From: Candidatus Vogelbacteria bacterium
Lineage (GTDB): Bacteria; Patescibacteriota; Minisyncoccia; Phycocordibacterales; XYD1-FULL-46-19
Direction: 5' to 3'
Length of the DNA: 37,128 nucleotides
Assembly: GCA_903864935.1 (NCBI GenBank)
Contig: CAIPHT010000006.1
Location: forward strand, 1-37,128
Part shown: positions 30,043-37,128 of the stretch, in pieces
Position numbering within the stretch: the stretch's first letter is position 1
Layout: each line of letters starts with the position of its first letter
The notes under the pieces: model-generated
The model's input: only the letters and a program-made list of their open reading frames with translations
Databases searched by the model: none
What the model was told of the DNA's origin: nothing
Program-made: the position numbers and the translations under genes

Positions 30043-30100
30043 AAACCCGCCCCCATAATGAAACAAGGGCGAGCTTGTTTCCCTAGGGACGGGTGGGTTG
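30043..30100 (-). terminator. Terminator of the 30125 gene
   Basis: On the minus strand AACCCACCC pairs with GGGCGGGTT (one mismatch), with inner AAACAAG/CTTGTTT, followed by TTGTTATT. Confidence 0.7.
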
Positions 30101-30124
30101 TGGCCAGGCTTCTTCACTGTACCG

Positions 30125-30925
30125 TTACCGGCGGCGGCGACATTTCTCAGCCTCTTCCTCCAGTAATTGAACAAATTGTTCTCCTTGTTCAAGACTTGCC
30201 GCCTGCTCGAGCACAACCTTCCACAAGCTTTGGTCTTTAGAGAAGTTGTCCGCGACGACGAAGGCAAAAATTGCTTGACCCTTAACTTCGGGGTGTCTGT
30301 TGCAAATCTCGGCCAGACGACTGGCGGCCACAGCAGGATCAAGAGCCGTCAATAACCGGTAGGCGAGGAGGCCTGATTCGCCCCTGTCATGGAGATCTTC
30401 TTCAACCCTTGACCACAAGAAGCTGAGCCGCTCTTTTTGGCAGCAAGCTTCTACCTGTCTGATCAGTGCCTGCACGATAGGGATCTGAATACTCCGGCCC
30501 TCGACCTCGAACGCAAAGCGGGGGTCATGTCGCATCACACTGATGAATTTGCAAGCCTCGACCGGGTCTGACGCCGGTGCACGCTGCAAAATCAAAAGCA
30601 GGTTGTACACGTAGTCGCCGAGACGGCCGACATCCTCCTTTCTAATAGGAAGGCGCAGGAGGAGAACAAGACAGGCATCTCCCAGCCTGTTGATCAATGT
30701 CATACTGAGAACGAGAACCCTTCTTTTGCAGAAAGGAAGACCCCCGATATAGGTTCCGGGATGACAATCGTCGCCCCGGCCACCAACCTGAGGCCGGTAG
30801 ATCTCCGGAAAAGGCGAGTTGACCTCCAGAGTCCCCATTAGGTAGCCCTGAAGCCATACGACAACATCCGAAAGATCCATATTCAACATGATCCTTAATT
30901 TTTGAATCTCAATATCCTGGAACAT
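30125..30925 (-). CDS. Orphan alpha-helical protein, 266 aa
   Basis: Leucine-rich helical protein (for example MTLINRLGDACLVLLLRLPIR, LLAYRLLTALDPAVAASRLAEI), resembling helical-repeat scaffolds but without a clear repeat unit. No family recognised and no signal peptide. Shine-Dalgarno AAAGGAGG 9 nt before ATG. The promoter on the minus strand is TTGACT (31015-31020), 18 nt, GAGAAT (30991-30996). An inverted repeat TTAAGAGG/CCTCTTAA (31023-31050) lies just upstream of the -35 box, an operator-like position. Confidence 0.7.
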   Translation of the reverse strand: MFQDIEIQKLRIMLNMDLSDVVVWLQGYLMGTLEVNSPFPEIYRPQVGGRGDDCHPGTYIGGLPFCKRRVLVLSMTLINRLGDACLVLLLRLPIRKEDVGRLGDYVYNLLLILQRAPASDPVEACKFISVMRHDPRFAFEVEGRSIQIPIVQALIRQVEACCQKERLSFLWSRVEEDLHDRGESGLLAYRLLTALDPAVAASRLAEICNRHPEVKGQAIFAFVVADNFSKDQSLWKVVLEQAASLEQGEQFVQLLEEEAEKCRRRR

Positions 30926-31022
30926 GATGGCAATCCTCCTTTCTGAGAGTTTGAGCCTTTAATCCTTATTCACAAAGAATTTCTACTTGTATTCTCTCCA
31001 TATTAAGAGATAACAGTCAAGC

Positions 31023-31050
31023 TTAAGAGGTGAACTGCCACCCCTCTTAA
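31023..31050. repeat. Inverted repeat upstream of divergent promoters
   Basis: TTAAGAGG (31023-31030) and CCTCTTAA (31043-31050) are perfect 8-bp arms. On the plus strand they are followed by TTTTTT, so they could also act as a terminator or attenuator. On the minus side they abut the -35 box of the 30925 gene. Confidence 0.6.
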
Positions 31051-31103
31051 TTTTTTGAATCAAATCAGGTAAAATGAAGGACGAGGGTTTCCAAGAAAAA
31101 ATA

Positions 31104-31634
31104 ATGAAAAATGTTGCTTATATCGATGGGGCTAATTTGCACAATGGAGTCAAACAGCTTGGCTGGACTTTTGATTATAAACGTTTTCGAGTTTGGCTTC
31201 GTGAAAAATATGAAATTGAACAGGCTTACTTATTCTTGGGCCTAGTCCCAAAGTACAAAGATCTTTATACTTATTTGCAGGAAATTGGCTACACCTTAGT
31301 TTTCAAAGAAGTTATTTTTGACAACGAAGGGAAAGCTAAGGGAAATTGTGATGCCGATATCGTTGTCTTGGCAATGCGGGACGCCTACGAAAATAAATTT
31401 GATAATTCAATCCTTATTTCGAGCGATGGTGACTATACTCCGCTTGTTAAATTCTTGATTGAGAAAAATAAAATTCAGACAGTAATTTCACCATACGAAA
31501 CAAGCAAGTGCTCGGTCTTACTCAAAAGAACAGGAGTAAAAATTTCTTACATAACCGATCAACAAACAATTTTAGAAAAACAAAAAGAAAAAGCCCCCAG
31601 TGGGGACAAAACCTCACAAGGGTCTTTTTCGTAA
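31104..31634 (+). CDS. NYN-domain protein (LabA/DUF88-type)
   Basis: 176 aa. PIN-like NYN fold: IDGANLHNGV near the start, CDADIVVLAMRDAY and ILISSDGDYTPLVKFL supply the acidic cluster of a metal-dependent RNase. The C-terminus (KAPSGDKTSQGSFS) is encoded by the gene's own terminator stem. Start: ATG at 31104 gives the usual NYN beginning; an in-frame ATG at 31074 overlaps a TAAAAT -10 box (31070-31075). Target RNA unknown. Confidence 0.85.
   Translation: MKNVAYIDGANLHNGVKQLGWTFDYKRFRVWLREKYEIEQAYLFLGLVPKYKDLYTYLQEIGYTLVFKEVIFDNEGKAKGNCDADIVVLAMRDAYENKFDNSILISSDGDYTPLVKFLIEKNKIQTVISPYETSKCSVLLKRTGVKISYITDQQTILEKQKEKAPSGDKTSQGSFS
31588..31634 (+). terminator. Terminator overlapping the end of the NYN gene
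   Basis: A GAAAAAG...CTTTTTC-type stem with CCC/GGG pairing lies within the last codons of the gene and ends in TCTTTTTC. Coding and termination signals overlap. Confidence 0.55.
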
Positions 31635-31722
31635 GAATACACTATATATACCAGTTTTTTGCGAAAAAATCAAGTCCTTGTGGATAAACTAAATAACTGT
31701 TTAAATTAAAGGTAAATATATT

Positions 31723-32838
31723 ATGTCATTAAGTATCGGAATTGTCGGGTTGCCAAACGTCGGGAAATCGACGCTTTTTAATGCGTTAACACAGAAAGGC
31801 GTGCCGGCGGAGAATTATCCTTTCTGCACTATTGACCCCGCGGTGGGCATTGTGGCTGTGCCTGATGAGAGAGTGGATATTCTGGCTGAATTCTCCAAAT
31901 CAATTAAGAAAATCCCAGCCGCGATTGAATTCGTCGACATTGCCGGTTTAGTTAAGGGCGCTTCAGAGGGCGAAGGTTTAGGCAATAAGTTCTTAGCTCA
32001 TATTCGCGAGGTGGATGCTATTGCTGAAGTGGTGCGCATTTATGAGGATTCTAATATTACTCATGTCTCCAATAAGATAAATCCAATTGATGATATCGAG
32101 ACTATTAATCTTGAACTTATCTTAGCTGACCTGCAAACTGTTACCAAAAGAATCAACAATATTGCCCGCGAAGTAAAAAGGGGAGATAAGGCCGAAGTAG
32201 CTGAGAATGTTGTCTTAGTAAAAATGGAAGAGGTTTTGAAAGCAGGGCAAATGGCTAGTTCAATAACCTTAACCGAAGACGAGGCGAAGATTGTCAAAGG
32301 CTTGTCCCTAATCTCAGCTAAACCAATTCTTTATGTTTTAAACACCAAAGGAGGAAAGGGGGGAAGCTTAGCTTCCCCCCTAGGGCAACTTGGAGGCGAA
32401 ACCTCCAAGTTGCCAGTAGTTGAATACTTAGAAAAATTAGGGGCGAATTGGGTTATCGTTGATGCCAAAATAGAAGGGGAGTTATCAGAATTGGAGAAGA
32501 ATGACAAAGAAGTCTTCAAAAAAGAATTAGGCGTCGAAGATGACGGTATCAACGATTTGATAAAAGAAAGCTACAAGTTGCTTGGTCTCATGACCTACCT
32601 CACCACTGGCGAAGACGAGACCCGAGCTTGGACCGTCAGACAAGGGTCAACGGCACCCGAGGCGGGCATGGCCATCCACACCGACTTTAAAGAGAAATTT
32701 ATTCGGGCCGAAATCATTAACTGGCAAGATCTGCTCAAAGCCGGCTCTTATGTCAAGGCCCGCGAACAAGGCCTCGTTCGCACTGAAGGTAAAGAATATA
32801 TTGTCAAAGACGGTGACGTGATTGAATTTAAGATTTAG
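31723..32838 (+). CDS. ychF: Ribosome-binding ATPase/GTPase YchF
   Basis: 371 aa Obg-like P-loop protein that binds ribosomes and hydrolyses ATP in characterised members. [14 protein letters not shown] (P-loop), [34 protein letters not shown], the NTK position of the base-recognition motif, and the C-terminal TGS-like [14 protein letters not shown]...[13 protein letters not shown]. Two palindromes (32358-32380 and 32384-32414) add about 20 residues (from [12 protein letters not shown] to ETSKLPV) after the nucleotide-base motif. AAAGG about 10 nt upstream may serve as Shine-Dalgarno. Confidence 0.95.
   Translation: MSLSIGIVGLPNVGKSTLFNALTQKGVPAENYPFCTIDPAVGIVAVPDERVDILAEFSKSIKKIPAAIEFVDIAGLVKGASEGEGLGNKFLAHIREVDAIAEVVRIYEDSNITHVSNKINPIDDIETINLELILADLQTVTKRINNIAREVKRGDKAEVAENVVLVKMEEVLKAGQMASSITLTEDEAKIVKGLSLISAKPILYVLNTKGGKGGSLASPLGQLGGETSKLPVVEYLEKLGANWVIVDAKIEGELSELEKNDKEVFKKELGVEDDGINDLIKESYKLLGLMTYLTTGEDETRAWTVRQGSTAPEAGMAIHTDFKEKFIRAEIINWQDLLKAGSYVKAREQGLVRTEGKEYIVKDGDVIEFKI
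32358..32414. repeat. Two adjacent palindromic insertions inside ychF
   Basis: GGGGGGAAGCT/AGCTTCCCCCC (32358-32380, one-base loop) and GGCAACTTGGAGG/CCTCCAAGTTGCC (32384-32414, 5-nt loop), both perfect. The frame stays open. Other YchF proteins go directly from LYVxN to a short linker here. Confidence 0.85.
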
Positions 32839-32842
32839 GCTG

Positions 32843-32871
32843 TTGACAATCAGTTAATTAACTAGTATTGT
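32843..32871 (+). promoter_or_regulatory. Promoter of the 47-aa membrane protein
   Basis: TTGACA (32843-32848), 17 nt containing TTAATTAA, TATTGT (32866-32871). Confidence 0.7.
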
Positions 32872-32892
32872 TTAGCTTGAAAGGAGAACTTT

Positions 32893-33036
32893 ATGACTCT
32901 TATAAGGTTCATAGTGTTCTGCGCAGTTGGATTAGGAATATACGGAATTGGACGCTGGCGAAAAGATCGAGACCTAATGGTTGTTGGAAGGGTCACGATT
33001 ATCACCACTGTTCTGATTACGATTTTCCCGCGCTGA
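32893..33036 (+). CDS. Small two-helix membrane protein, 47 aa
   Basis: Begins MTLIRFIVFCAVGLGIYGIG (first hydrophobic helix), then a basic turn RWRKDRD, then a second helix (VGRVTIITTVLITIF). It is too short for a reliable family match. Shine-Dalgarno AAGGAG 6 nt before ATG, consensus -35 promoter and a terminator (33042-33085) make expression plausible. Confidence 0.7.
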   Translation: MTLIRFIVFCAVGLGIYGIGRWRKDRDLMVVGRVTIITTVLITIFPR

Positions 33037-33041
33037 ACCGA

Positions 33042-33085
33042 AAACCCCATCTTCTAGCGAAAGCGGAGGTGGGGTTCAGTCTTTT
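33042..33085 (+). terminator. Intrinsic terminator
   Basis: AACCCCA pairs with TGGGGTT across a loop with an inner TTC..GAA pairing, followed by CAGTCTTTT. Confidence 0.65.
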
Positions 33086-33120
33086 AAAAGATAAGTCTAT
33101 ATATATTTTAAAATCTAAAA

Positions 33121-33160
33121 TGCTCCCCCGGCCAAGCAGGCCAGAGGAGCAATTGAGGAC
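33121..33160 (-). terminator. Terminator of the 33178 gene
   Basis: On the minus strand GCTCC and GGCC pair with GGCC and GGAGC, followed by ATTTTAGATTTT. Confidence 0.75.
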
Positions 33161-33177
33161 ACCTAGATTATGTGGTG

Positions 33178-33405
33178 CTACTCGGAAAAGAGTAAATCTA
33201 CGTCCTCTTGACTCAAGAATACCTTTCCGCAGTATTCACAATCCCCAATCTGATGTCCTCGATACTCCCGTATGTGAGGATGGGGGCAGAGCCCTTGCAG
33301 AACCTCAAGGTGATTATTTGTCACCTCAATTCTGCGCCGAAGGACTCTTATTTCGTCACGAAAGAGATCCTTATTTCTGGAAATCTCGGCCAGCGTGTTT
33401 TCCAT
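33178..33405 (-). CDS. Orphan protein with zinc-knuckle-like cysteines, 75 aa
   Basis: Begins MENTLAEISRNKDLFRDEI, a coiled helix, then LCPHPHIREYRGH and CEYCGKVF. The Cys-His and CxxC sets could form one zinc site. No family recognised. The internal ATG at 33405 is chosen because Shine-Dalgarno AAAGGA lies 10 nt upstream; a longer start would fall within the leader. Promoter: minus-strand TTGACA 33454-33459, 17 nt, TATCCT 33431-33436. Confidence 0.65.
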   Translation of the reverse strand: MENTLAEISRNKDLFRDEIRVLRRRIEVTNNHLEVLQGLCPHPHIREYRGHQIGDCEYCGKVFLSQEDVDLLFSE

Positions 33406-33430
33406 AATTTCACCGTCCTTTCTGCCTCTG

Positions 33431-33490
33431 AGGATAGTACGGATGATTAAGACTGTCAAATTGACAACTTAGCAAGTTTTATGCAATAAT
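33431..33490. promoter_or_regulatory. Divergent promoters sharing one TGTCAA-TTGACA palindrome
   Basis: The minus-strand -35 (33454-33459) and plus-strand -35 (33461-33466) are two TTGACA boxes head to head with a 1-nt gap. The -10 boxes are TATCCT (33431-33436, minus) and CAATAA/AATAAT (33484-33490, plus). The plan is the same as upstream of uvrC. Confidence 0.75.
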
Positions 33491-33545
33491 ATAGACGAAC
33501 CTGAACACCCTCTCTCTGGAGAGGTAAAAAGAAAGGATGAGGATC

Positions 33546-33794
33546 ATGGGAGACAAGCCAATGAAGAAGCGAGGGAGAAAGCCCGCAGCGCCAGTGATGC
33601 CGGCTCCGAAGGCAAAGCGAAAACCGCGGGGGACGTCCATCAAAACCCCTCGCGGACCAGTGGAGCTCGTGATCGAGTACCACCTGCACGTTGCCGGTCG
33701 GCCGGAGATTTGTGGCCATGGCGACACAATCAGCGAGGCTCTCTATATGCTCGTTGCAGGGCACGGAGAAGAGCTCAAGCTGAAGTTCAAGTAG
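33546..33794 (+). CDS. Small basic AT-hook-like protein, 82 aa
   Basis: Begins MGDKPMKKRGRKPAAP, with the core KRGRKP of AT-hook DNA-binding motifs and a second basic-proline stretch (KRKPRGTS). A short structured part follows (VELVIEYHLHVAGRPEI). It may bind AT-rich DNA as a nucleoid or regulatory protein; this is inferred from the motif only. The start at 33546 is chosen over 33537 because Shine-Dalgarno AAAGG would overlap the earlier codon. Leader hairpin CCTCTC/GAGAGG precedes the Shine-Dalgarno. Terminator at 33816-33857. Confidence 0.7.
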   Translation: MGDKPMKKRGRKPAAPVMPAPKAKRKPRGTSIKTPRGPVELVIEYHLHVAGRPEICGHGDTISEALYMLVAGHGEELKLKFK

Positions 33795-33815
33795 TCCTCC
33801 ATTCGCTAGTTCCCG

Positions 33816-33857
33816 CCCCGTCGTGACGCGTAAGCGCACGACGGGGCATTGTTGTTT
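33816..33857 (+). terminator. Strong intrinsic terminator
   Basis: GCCCCGTCGTG pairs perfectly with CACGACGGGGC, with inner CGC/GCG closing a GTAA loop, followed by ATTGTTGTTT. Confidence 0.9.
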
Positions 33858-33877
33858 ATCTGTGCTATAATCAACCC

Positions 33878-34447
33878 ATGGCAAATAAAAACCTCTTAAA
33901 GTGGGCCCTGATTATTGGAATTGTAATTGTTCTTAATTTATTCTTCTATTTTGCAACCAAGCTCGTCTATGACGAACCAAAGTATGAGAATTTCTGTCAG
34001 ACTAGCCAAGTGAATATCCAACCTGAAGGGCAGGTCGCCTGTGTGAAGGCTGGTGGCGCGTGGAATGCCAATCCTAATGAGAAAGTTCCCGTCCCGGCTC
34101 CTGTTTCTCCCTCTGTTGATATAAATGGCCAAGCCAAGCCGGTGATAGCCAGTGGCTACTGTGATGTGTATTTTACTTGCCAGAAAAATTTTAATACCGC
34201 TCGTGATCTCTACAATCGGAATGTCTTCTTGGTTCTTGTTGGTTTAGGGATTATCTCAATTGTTATTGGTTTATTGCTCGCCGCTAATGTCGTTATCTCG
34301 ACCGGCTTATCTTATGGCGGTATTTTATCCTTTATCATAGGCACTATCCGTTATTGGTCAGCCATGGATGATTATCTGCGGGTGATTGTTCTCGGCCTCG
34401 TCCTCGCTATCCTCATTTGGCTCGGCTGGAAGAAATTTAAAGATTAA
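33878..34447 (+). CDS. Membrane protein with four predicted helices, 189 aa
   Basis: One N-terminal helix (LKWALIIGIVIVLNLFFYF), an extracytoplasmic region with four cysteines and a proline-rich stretch (VPVPAPVSPSV), then three helices (FLVLVGLGIISIVIGLLLAA, LSYGGILSFIIGTIRYW, LRVIVLGLVLAILIWLGW). No named family recognised. ATG lies 6 nt after extended -10 TGC-TATAAT (33866-33871), no Shine-Dalgarno, so probably leaderless. Located 25 nt before the putative metallopeptidase gene. Confidence 0.8.
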   Translation: MANKNLLKWALIIGIVIVLNLFFYFATKLVYDEPKYENFCQTSQVNIQPEGQVACVKAGGAWNANPNEKVPVPAPVSPSVDINGQAKPVIASGYCDVYFTCQKNFNTARDLYNRNVFLVLVGLGIISIVIGLLLAANVVISTGLSYGGILSFIIGTIRYWSAMDDYLRVIVLGLVLAILIWLGWKKFKD

Positions 34448-34472
34448 GATAAATTTTTAACATATAAAAATT

Positions 34473-36137
34473 ATGGAGGGATTAGAAATAAATACTACCC
34501 CAGAAAAAAATGGGGGCGCTCGGCGAGAACAAAGAAATGAGCTTATCGCCAACCGTTTTGAAATTGCAATTCAGGCTTATGACCTCGAAAAGATGTTGGT
34601 AGGCAAAGCAACAAAAGAGGAGGTTGATGCTTTTTTGGCGCAACTACCAAAAGAAAGAAGGGTTCGTCTCTCTTGGATTGCCTCCGACTATCGAGAATTC
34701 ACAGAGAAAGCTAAGTCCTGGCAGCGAACAATTGACAAATATTGTGTGGGCCATAATCTCGCTGAGGCTAACTCACAGATTCTTGGGGGGATGATTTTTG
34801 AAGACAATACAGGAGAAAAGCCCAAAGGAGAAGTGACATTAGAAATTATGGATATGTATCCGCTAATTATCTTTGCCAATGAAGAAGATTATGTCACTTT
34901 TAGAGCGAAGGGGATGGACGCGGACGAAGAGAAAGCTAAACAAAGTGGGGGAGTTTTCTGCAAGGCCCGAACGATAAAATATTTTGGGTATGAGAATTAC
35001 ACCGTCCCTCTCATTTTAGTTAGTAGCGAAAAAAATATAGAGAAAACTCTTTTGCACGAACGGCAACATGCCATTAATCATGGCCTATTAAATCTTTTTG
35101 AAACAACAGAAATTGGTAAAGATAGCGGAATAAGCAATGAAGAAAAAGAGGCAAGAAACGGGATCAAAGATGAGGTCGTGAGCTACGTCAGAGGTGGCCA
35201 GAGCGGAGAAAGTCTAGTTGAAGTCATGTCCTCTCCTTTATATGAACACTTGTTTAATGACTTAAGAGACAGAACAGAGGCAATAAAGATAATCTCCCGA
35301 ACGGGTGATTTCTTAGAAGAAAATTGGGGTGTTTTTCGTCAATCACCCGTTAGAGCCATCCTGGCCAACGAACTTGCTATGATCCCCTTTGGCAAAATCT
35401 TGCATTGGTTAGAAGCAATGAGCCGGAGCATTAAGGAAAAAGAGGCTTTACCCTTAGACAAAAAGATTAAATATTTCTATTTTGATGAAGGAAAAGACAC
35501 TCTCTTGCGCCTTCTTGGGACACATCTCACTCAAAGATATATCTCAAAACTTCCTACCGCCAAAGCAACTTTCAAAATGTTGCTTGAGGAAGAGGAGACA
35601 TTAAGAAACGCCTGGGAAATTACTAAGATTTCAGGCTGTTCGGTTGATGACCCTAAAGTTCTTTATATTAGAGACAGATTCAACCAACTACAAGAAGAAA
35701 TGGGATTACTCCTTGATTCGTTCAAAGAAGATGGCCATCTCCCTGTCCGAGGGAATTGGTCAGATAAAATGATTCTTCTCTCTGGAGAATGGGAGGAAGA
35801 GGAGCTAAAAGAACAAAAAGAAAAAATGACCAAAGCCAAGACCGCCTTAATCGAAGAATTTTCCACTTGGCCGGTCGAAGATTTTGCAAAAATATATGAC
35901 AATCTTGAGGCAAACGAACTCCCCGAGAGAGTGCGAGCAATTAATCTAATCATGACAACTCTCAACCAAAATTTTCCTCAGGTTGAAATTTCAATTTCTT
36001 TTCATAAAAAAACTTTTACCGAAGAAAAAGCTTTATTAATCTATGTGGATTATTCGCTGACTCCAGAAGCAGGACTAGCCGACAACAAAAACCGAAAGAT
36101 GGAGGACAAGCTCACAATTGATTGCCCGGCAAAATAA
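34473..36137 (+). CDS. Putative zincin-like metallopeptidase, 554 aa
   Basis: The segment EKTLLHERQHAINHGLL contains HExxH (His195, Glu196, His199), the zinc site of zincin metallopeptidases. A following KDEVVSY, 40-odd residues later, could supply a third ligand. The rest is unrecognised, mostly helical and charged, with no signal peptide, so it is probably cytosolic. ATG lies 4 nt after TATAAA (34463-34468). It follows the membrane protein at 33878 closely. A non-proteolytic role is possible if the HExxH is coincidental. Confidence 0.6.
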   Translation: MEGLEINTTPEKNGGARREQRNELIANRFEIAIQAYDLEKMLVGKATKEEVDAFLAQLPKERRVRLSWIASDYREFTEKAKSWQRTIDKYCVGHNLAEANSQILGGMIFEDNTGEKPKGEVTLEIMDMYPLIIFANEEDYVTFRAKGMDADEEKAKQSGGVFCKARTIKYFGYENYTVPLILVSSEKNIEKTLLHERQHAINHGLLNLFETTEIGKDSGISNEEKEARNGIKDEVVSYVRGGQSGESLVEVMSSPLYEHLFNDLRDRTEAIKIISRTGDFLEENWGVFRQSPVRAILANELAMIPFGKILHWLEAMSRSIKEKEALPLDKKIKYFYFDEGKDTLLRLLGTHLTQRYISKLPTAKATFKMLLEEEETLRNAWEITKISGCSVDDPKVLYIRDRFNQLQEEMGLLLDSFKEDGHLPVRGNWSDKMILLSGEWEEEELKEQKEKMTKAKTALIEEFSTWPVEDFAKIYDNLEANELPERVRAINLIMTTLNQNFPQVEISISFHKKTFTEEKALLIYVDYSLTPEAGLADNKNRKMEDKLTIDCPAK

Positions 36138-36185
36138 ACGTTTTGCTGTCTTGGACTAAGGGTTATTTTTTGCTATAATTGTCCT

Positions 36186-37128
36186 ATGAAAAATTTATTC
36201 TCAAAGATTAAAAAATATTGGTTAGTCGTGATTCTTATTATTGTTGTGGCTTTAATTGCCAGTTATTTTGTCTGGTTTAGATCAAGCACAGTCAAACCAG
36301 AGATAATCACCATCGCCCCAACTGATTTCCTCCAAACCGTGGCAGTCTCAGGCAAGGTTGTTCCCGCCAAGACTGTTGAGCTCGGCTTCAACAAGAGTGG
36401 CCCGGTCGCGGAGGTGCCGGTAAGTGTTGGGCAATATGTGGGCGCCGGACAACTAATTGCCGCGCTTGATTCACGTGATGCCGCGATTGCGATTGAGAAT
36501 GCCAAAATTGATTTGCAAAAGATGCTCGAAACGGGGAAATTGAATAGTTCTAATAACCTTTCTAAAGAAGATGAGAGCAGTTTAGCCACGATTGATAAAT
36601 CTTATCTTGATATGTCCACCATCTTTGACGGCCTAAATTCAATCCTCAACAATTATCAAGTTTCTACCTACAAGACAAATCTACCCAACGATACGGCAAG
36701 ATCTTACTATCAGACCGCTCAGACTTCTTATTACAAAGCTAAGAAGAGCTATGACCCAGCGCTCGTCAATTACCATCAACTCAAACGACCTTTGTCTAAG
36801 ACCGATATTGCCAAGCTGGTAGAGGATACCTATGTCTTAGCTCAGAGCCTCTCTCAAGCGGTTAATGATAGCTATAATTTTGTTTCCTTCACTTATGATC
36901 AATATGGTGATGATAGCCGTTCGCCGGCTTTAGGTATTGATAAGAGCAATCTAGCGACTTGGCGAATGACAGTGAGCAATATGATCCCGCTTCTTGGTAG
37001 TGGGCGCAACGATATTAATGATTCGTCTCTCAGTATTGAAGCGCAAAAATTGGTTATTGCTCAGAAGGAGAACGATTACGCCAATTATTTCCTCCGCGCC
37101 CCTTTTGCTGGTGTGATTACTCGTCTTG
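36186..37128 (+). CDS. HlyD-type membrane fusion protein, 5' part (runs off window)
   Basis: 314 codons visible, no stop before the window end. One N-terminal membrane helix (YWLVVILIIVVALIASYFVWF) is followed by a half-lipoyl domain (VSGKVVPAKTVELGFNKSGPVAEVPVSVGQYVGAGQLIAALD) and a long helical hairpin. The return lipoyl half begins at the edge (YFLRAPFAGVITRL). This is the periplasmic adaptor plan of ABC (MacA-like) or RND exporters. ATG lies 6 nt after TGC-TATAAT (36174-36179) without a Shine-Dalgarno. The transporter partner is probably just outside the window. Confidence 0.88.
   Translation, partial: MKNLFSKIKKYWLVVILIIVVALIASYFVWFRSSTVKPEIITIAPTDFLQTVAVSGKVVPAKTVELGFNKSGPVAEVPVSVGQYVGAGQLIAALDSRDAAIAIENAKIDLQKMLETGKLNSSNNLSKEDESSLATIDKSYLDMSTIFDGLNSILNNYQVSTYKTNLPNDTARSYYQTAQTSYYKAKKSYDPALVNYHQLKRPLSKTDIAKLVEDTYVLAQSLSQAVNDSYNFVSFTYDQYGDDSRSPALGIDKSNLATWRMTVSNMIPLLGSGRNDINDSSLSIEAQKLVIAQKENDYANYFLRAPFAGVITRL

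Noticed and set aside
32868-33407. 179-codon plus-strand frame after ychF
   Set aside because: It runs through a terminator and an opposing gene. The 47-aa frame with Shine-Dalgarno and promoter is better supported.
1-37128. TGA recoded as glycine (Gracilibacteria/Absconditabacteria code)
   Set aside because: Several genes end naturally at TGA followed by terminators, and no conserved protein needs read-through of TGA.

Overview
The window looks like a chromosomal segment of a small-genome, uncultured-type bacterium, most plausibly Patescibacteria (CPR, Parcubacteria-like). This placement is an inference. It rests on dense gene packing, standard use of TGA as stop, a UvrC without its C-terminal helix-hairpin-helix domain, many short palindromic insertions inside housekeeping genes, and many small proteins of no recognised family. 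No rRNA or ribosomal protein gene is present to settle the taxon.

Two gene classes alternate. Class 1 holds housekeeping or long genes: D-2-hydroxyacid dehydrogenase, tgt, a PEP-synthase-like pair, an ABC exporter, uvrB, uvrA, uvrC, a histidine kinase/response regulator/ddl block, mscL, an inositol-phosphatase-like gene, ychF and an HlyD-like gene. Many of these start 6-7 nt after a TATAAT-like -10 box, often with an extended TGn, and have no Shine-Dalgarno sequence, so they appear to make leaderless mRNAs. Class 2 holds short orphan genes (21 to 266 aa) on both strands. Each has its own -35/-10 promoter (TTGACA-like, 17-18 nt spacer), a leader that often carries a hairpin, a strong Shine-Dalgarno sequence and usually its own intrinsic terminator. 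They behave like self-contained cassettes.

Layout: 1-2420 has a hypothetical gene, a dehydrogenase and two orphan cassettes. 2430-4707 has tgt and an orphan gene. 4708-6550 is a tandem array of four small-gene cassettes with near-identical leaders and terminators, separated by composite palindromes. 6627-8732 is uvrB. 8733-9290 has no protein gene but holds three consecutive candidate structured RNAs. 9313-12499 is a two-gene operon of phosphohistidine-swivel proteins. 12580-15623 has a histidine phosphatase, an ABC exporter and an orphan gene. 15853-20482 is uvrA, a minus-strand orphan pair and uvrC. 20504-22914 is a two-component system plus ddl. 23200-25013 is a frameshifted surface protein. 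25093-28197 has membrane proteins, two tRNA-Ala genes, mscL and two orphans. 28273-37128 has an IMPase-like gene, NYN nuclease, ychF, several orphan cassettes, a candidate zincin and a 5' part of an HlyD-type gene.

The strongest unexplained signal is a family of composite palindromes at about 2436-2508 and 4774-6548. An 8-nt core (ACGGYCGT or ACAATCGT) sits exactly on the dyad axis of flanking inverted arms whose sequence differs from site to site while their complementarity and spacing are kept. These lie between the terminator of one small-gene cassette and the promoter of the next gene, and also upstream of tgt and uvrB. A second signal is a set of palindromic insertions inside the reading frames of tgt, uvrB, uvrC, ychF and the dehydrogenase; one 13-nt arm is shared by tgt and uvrC.
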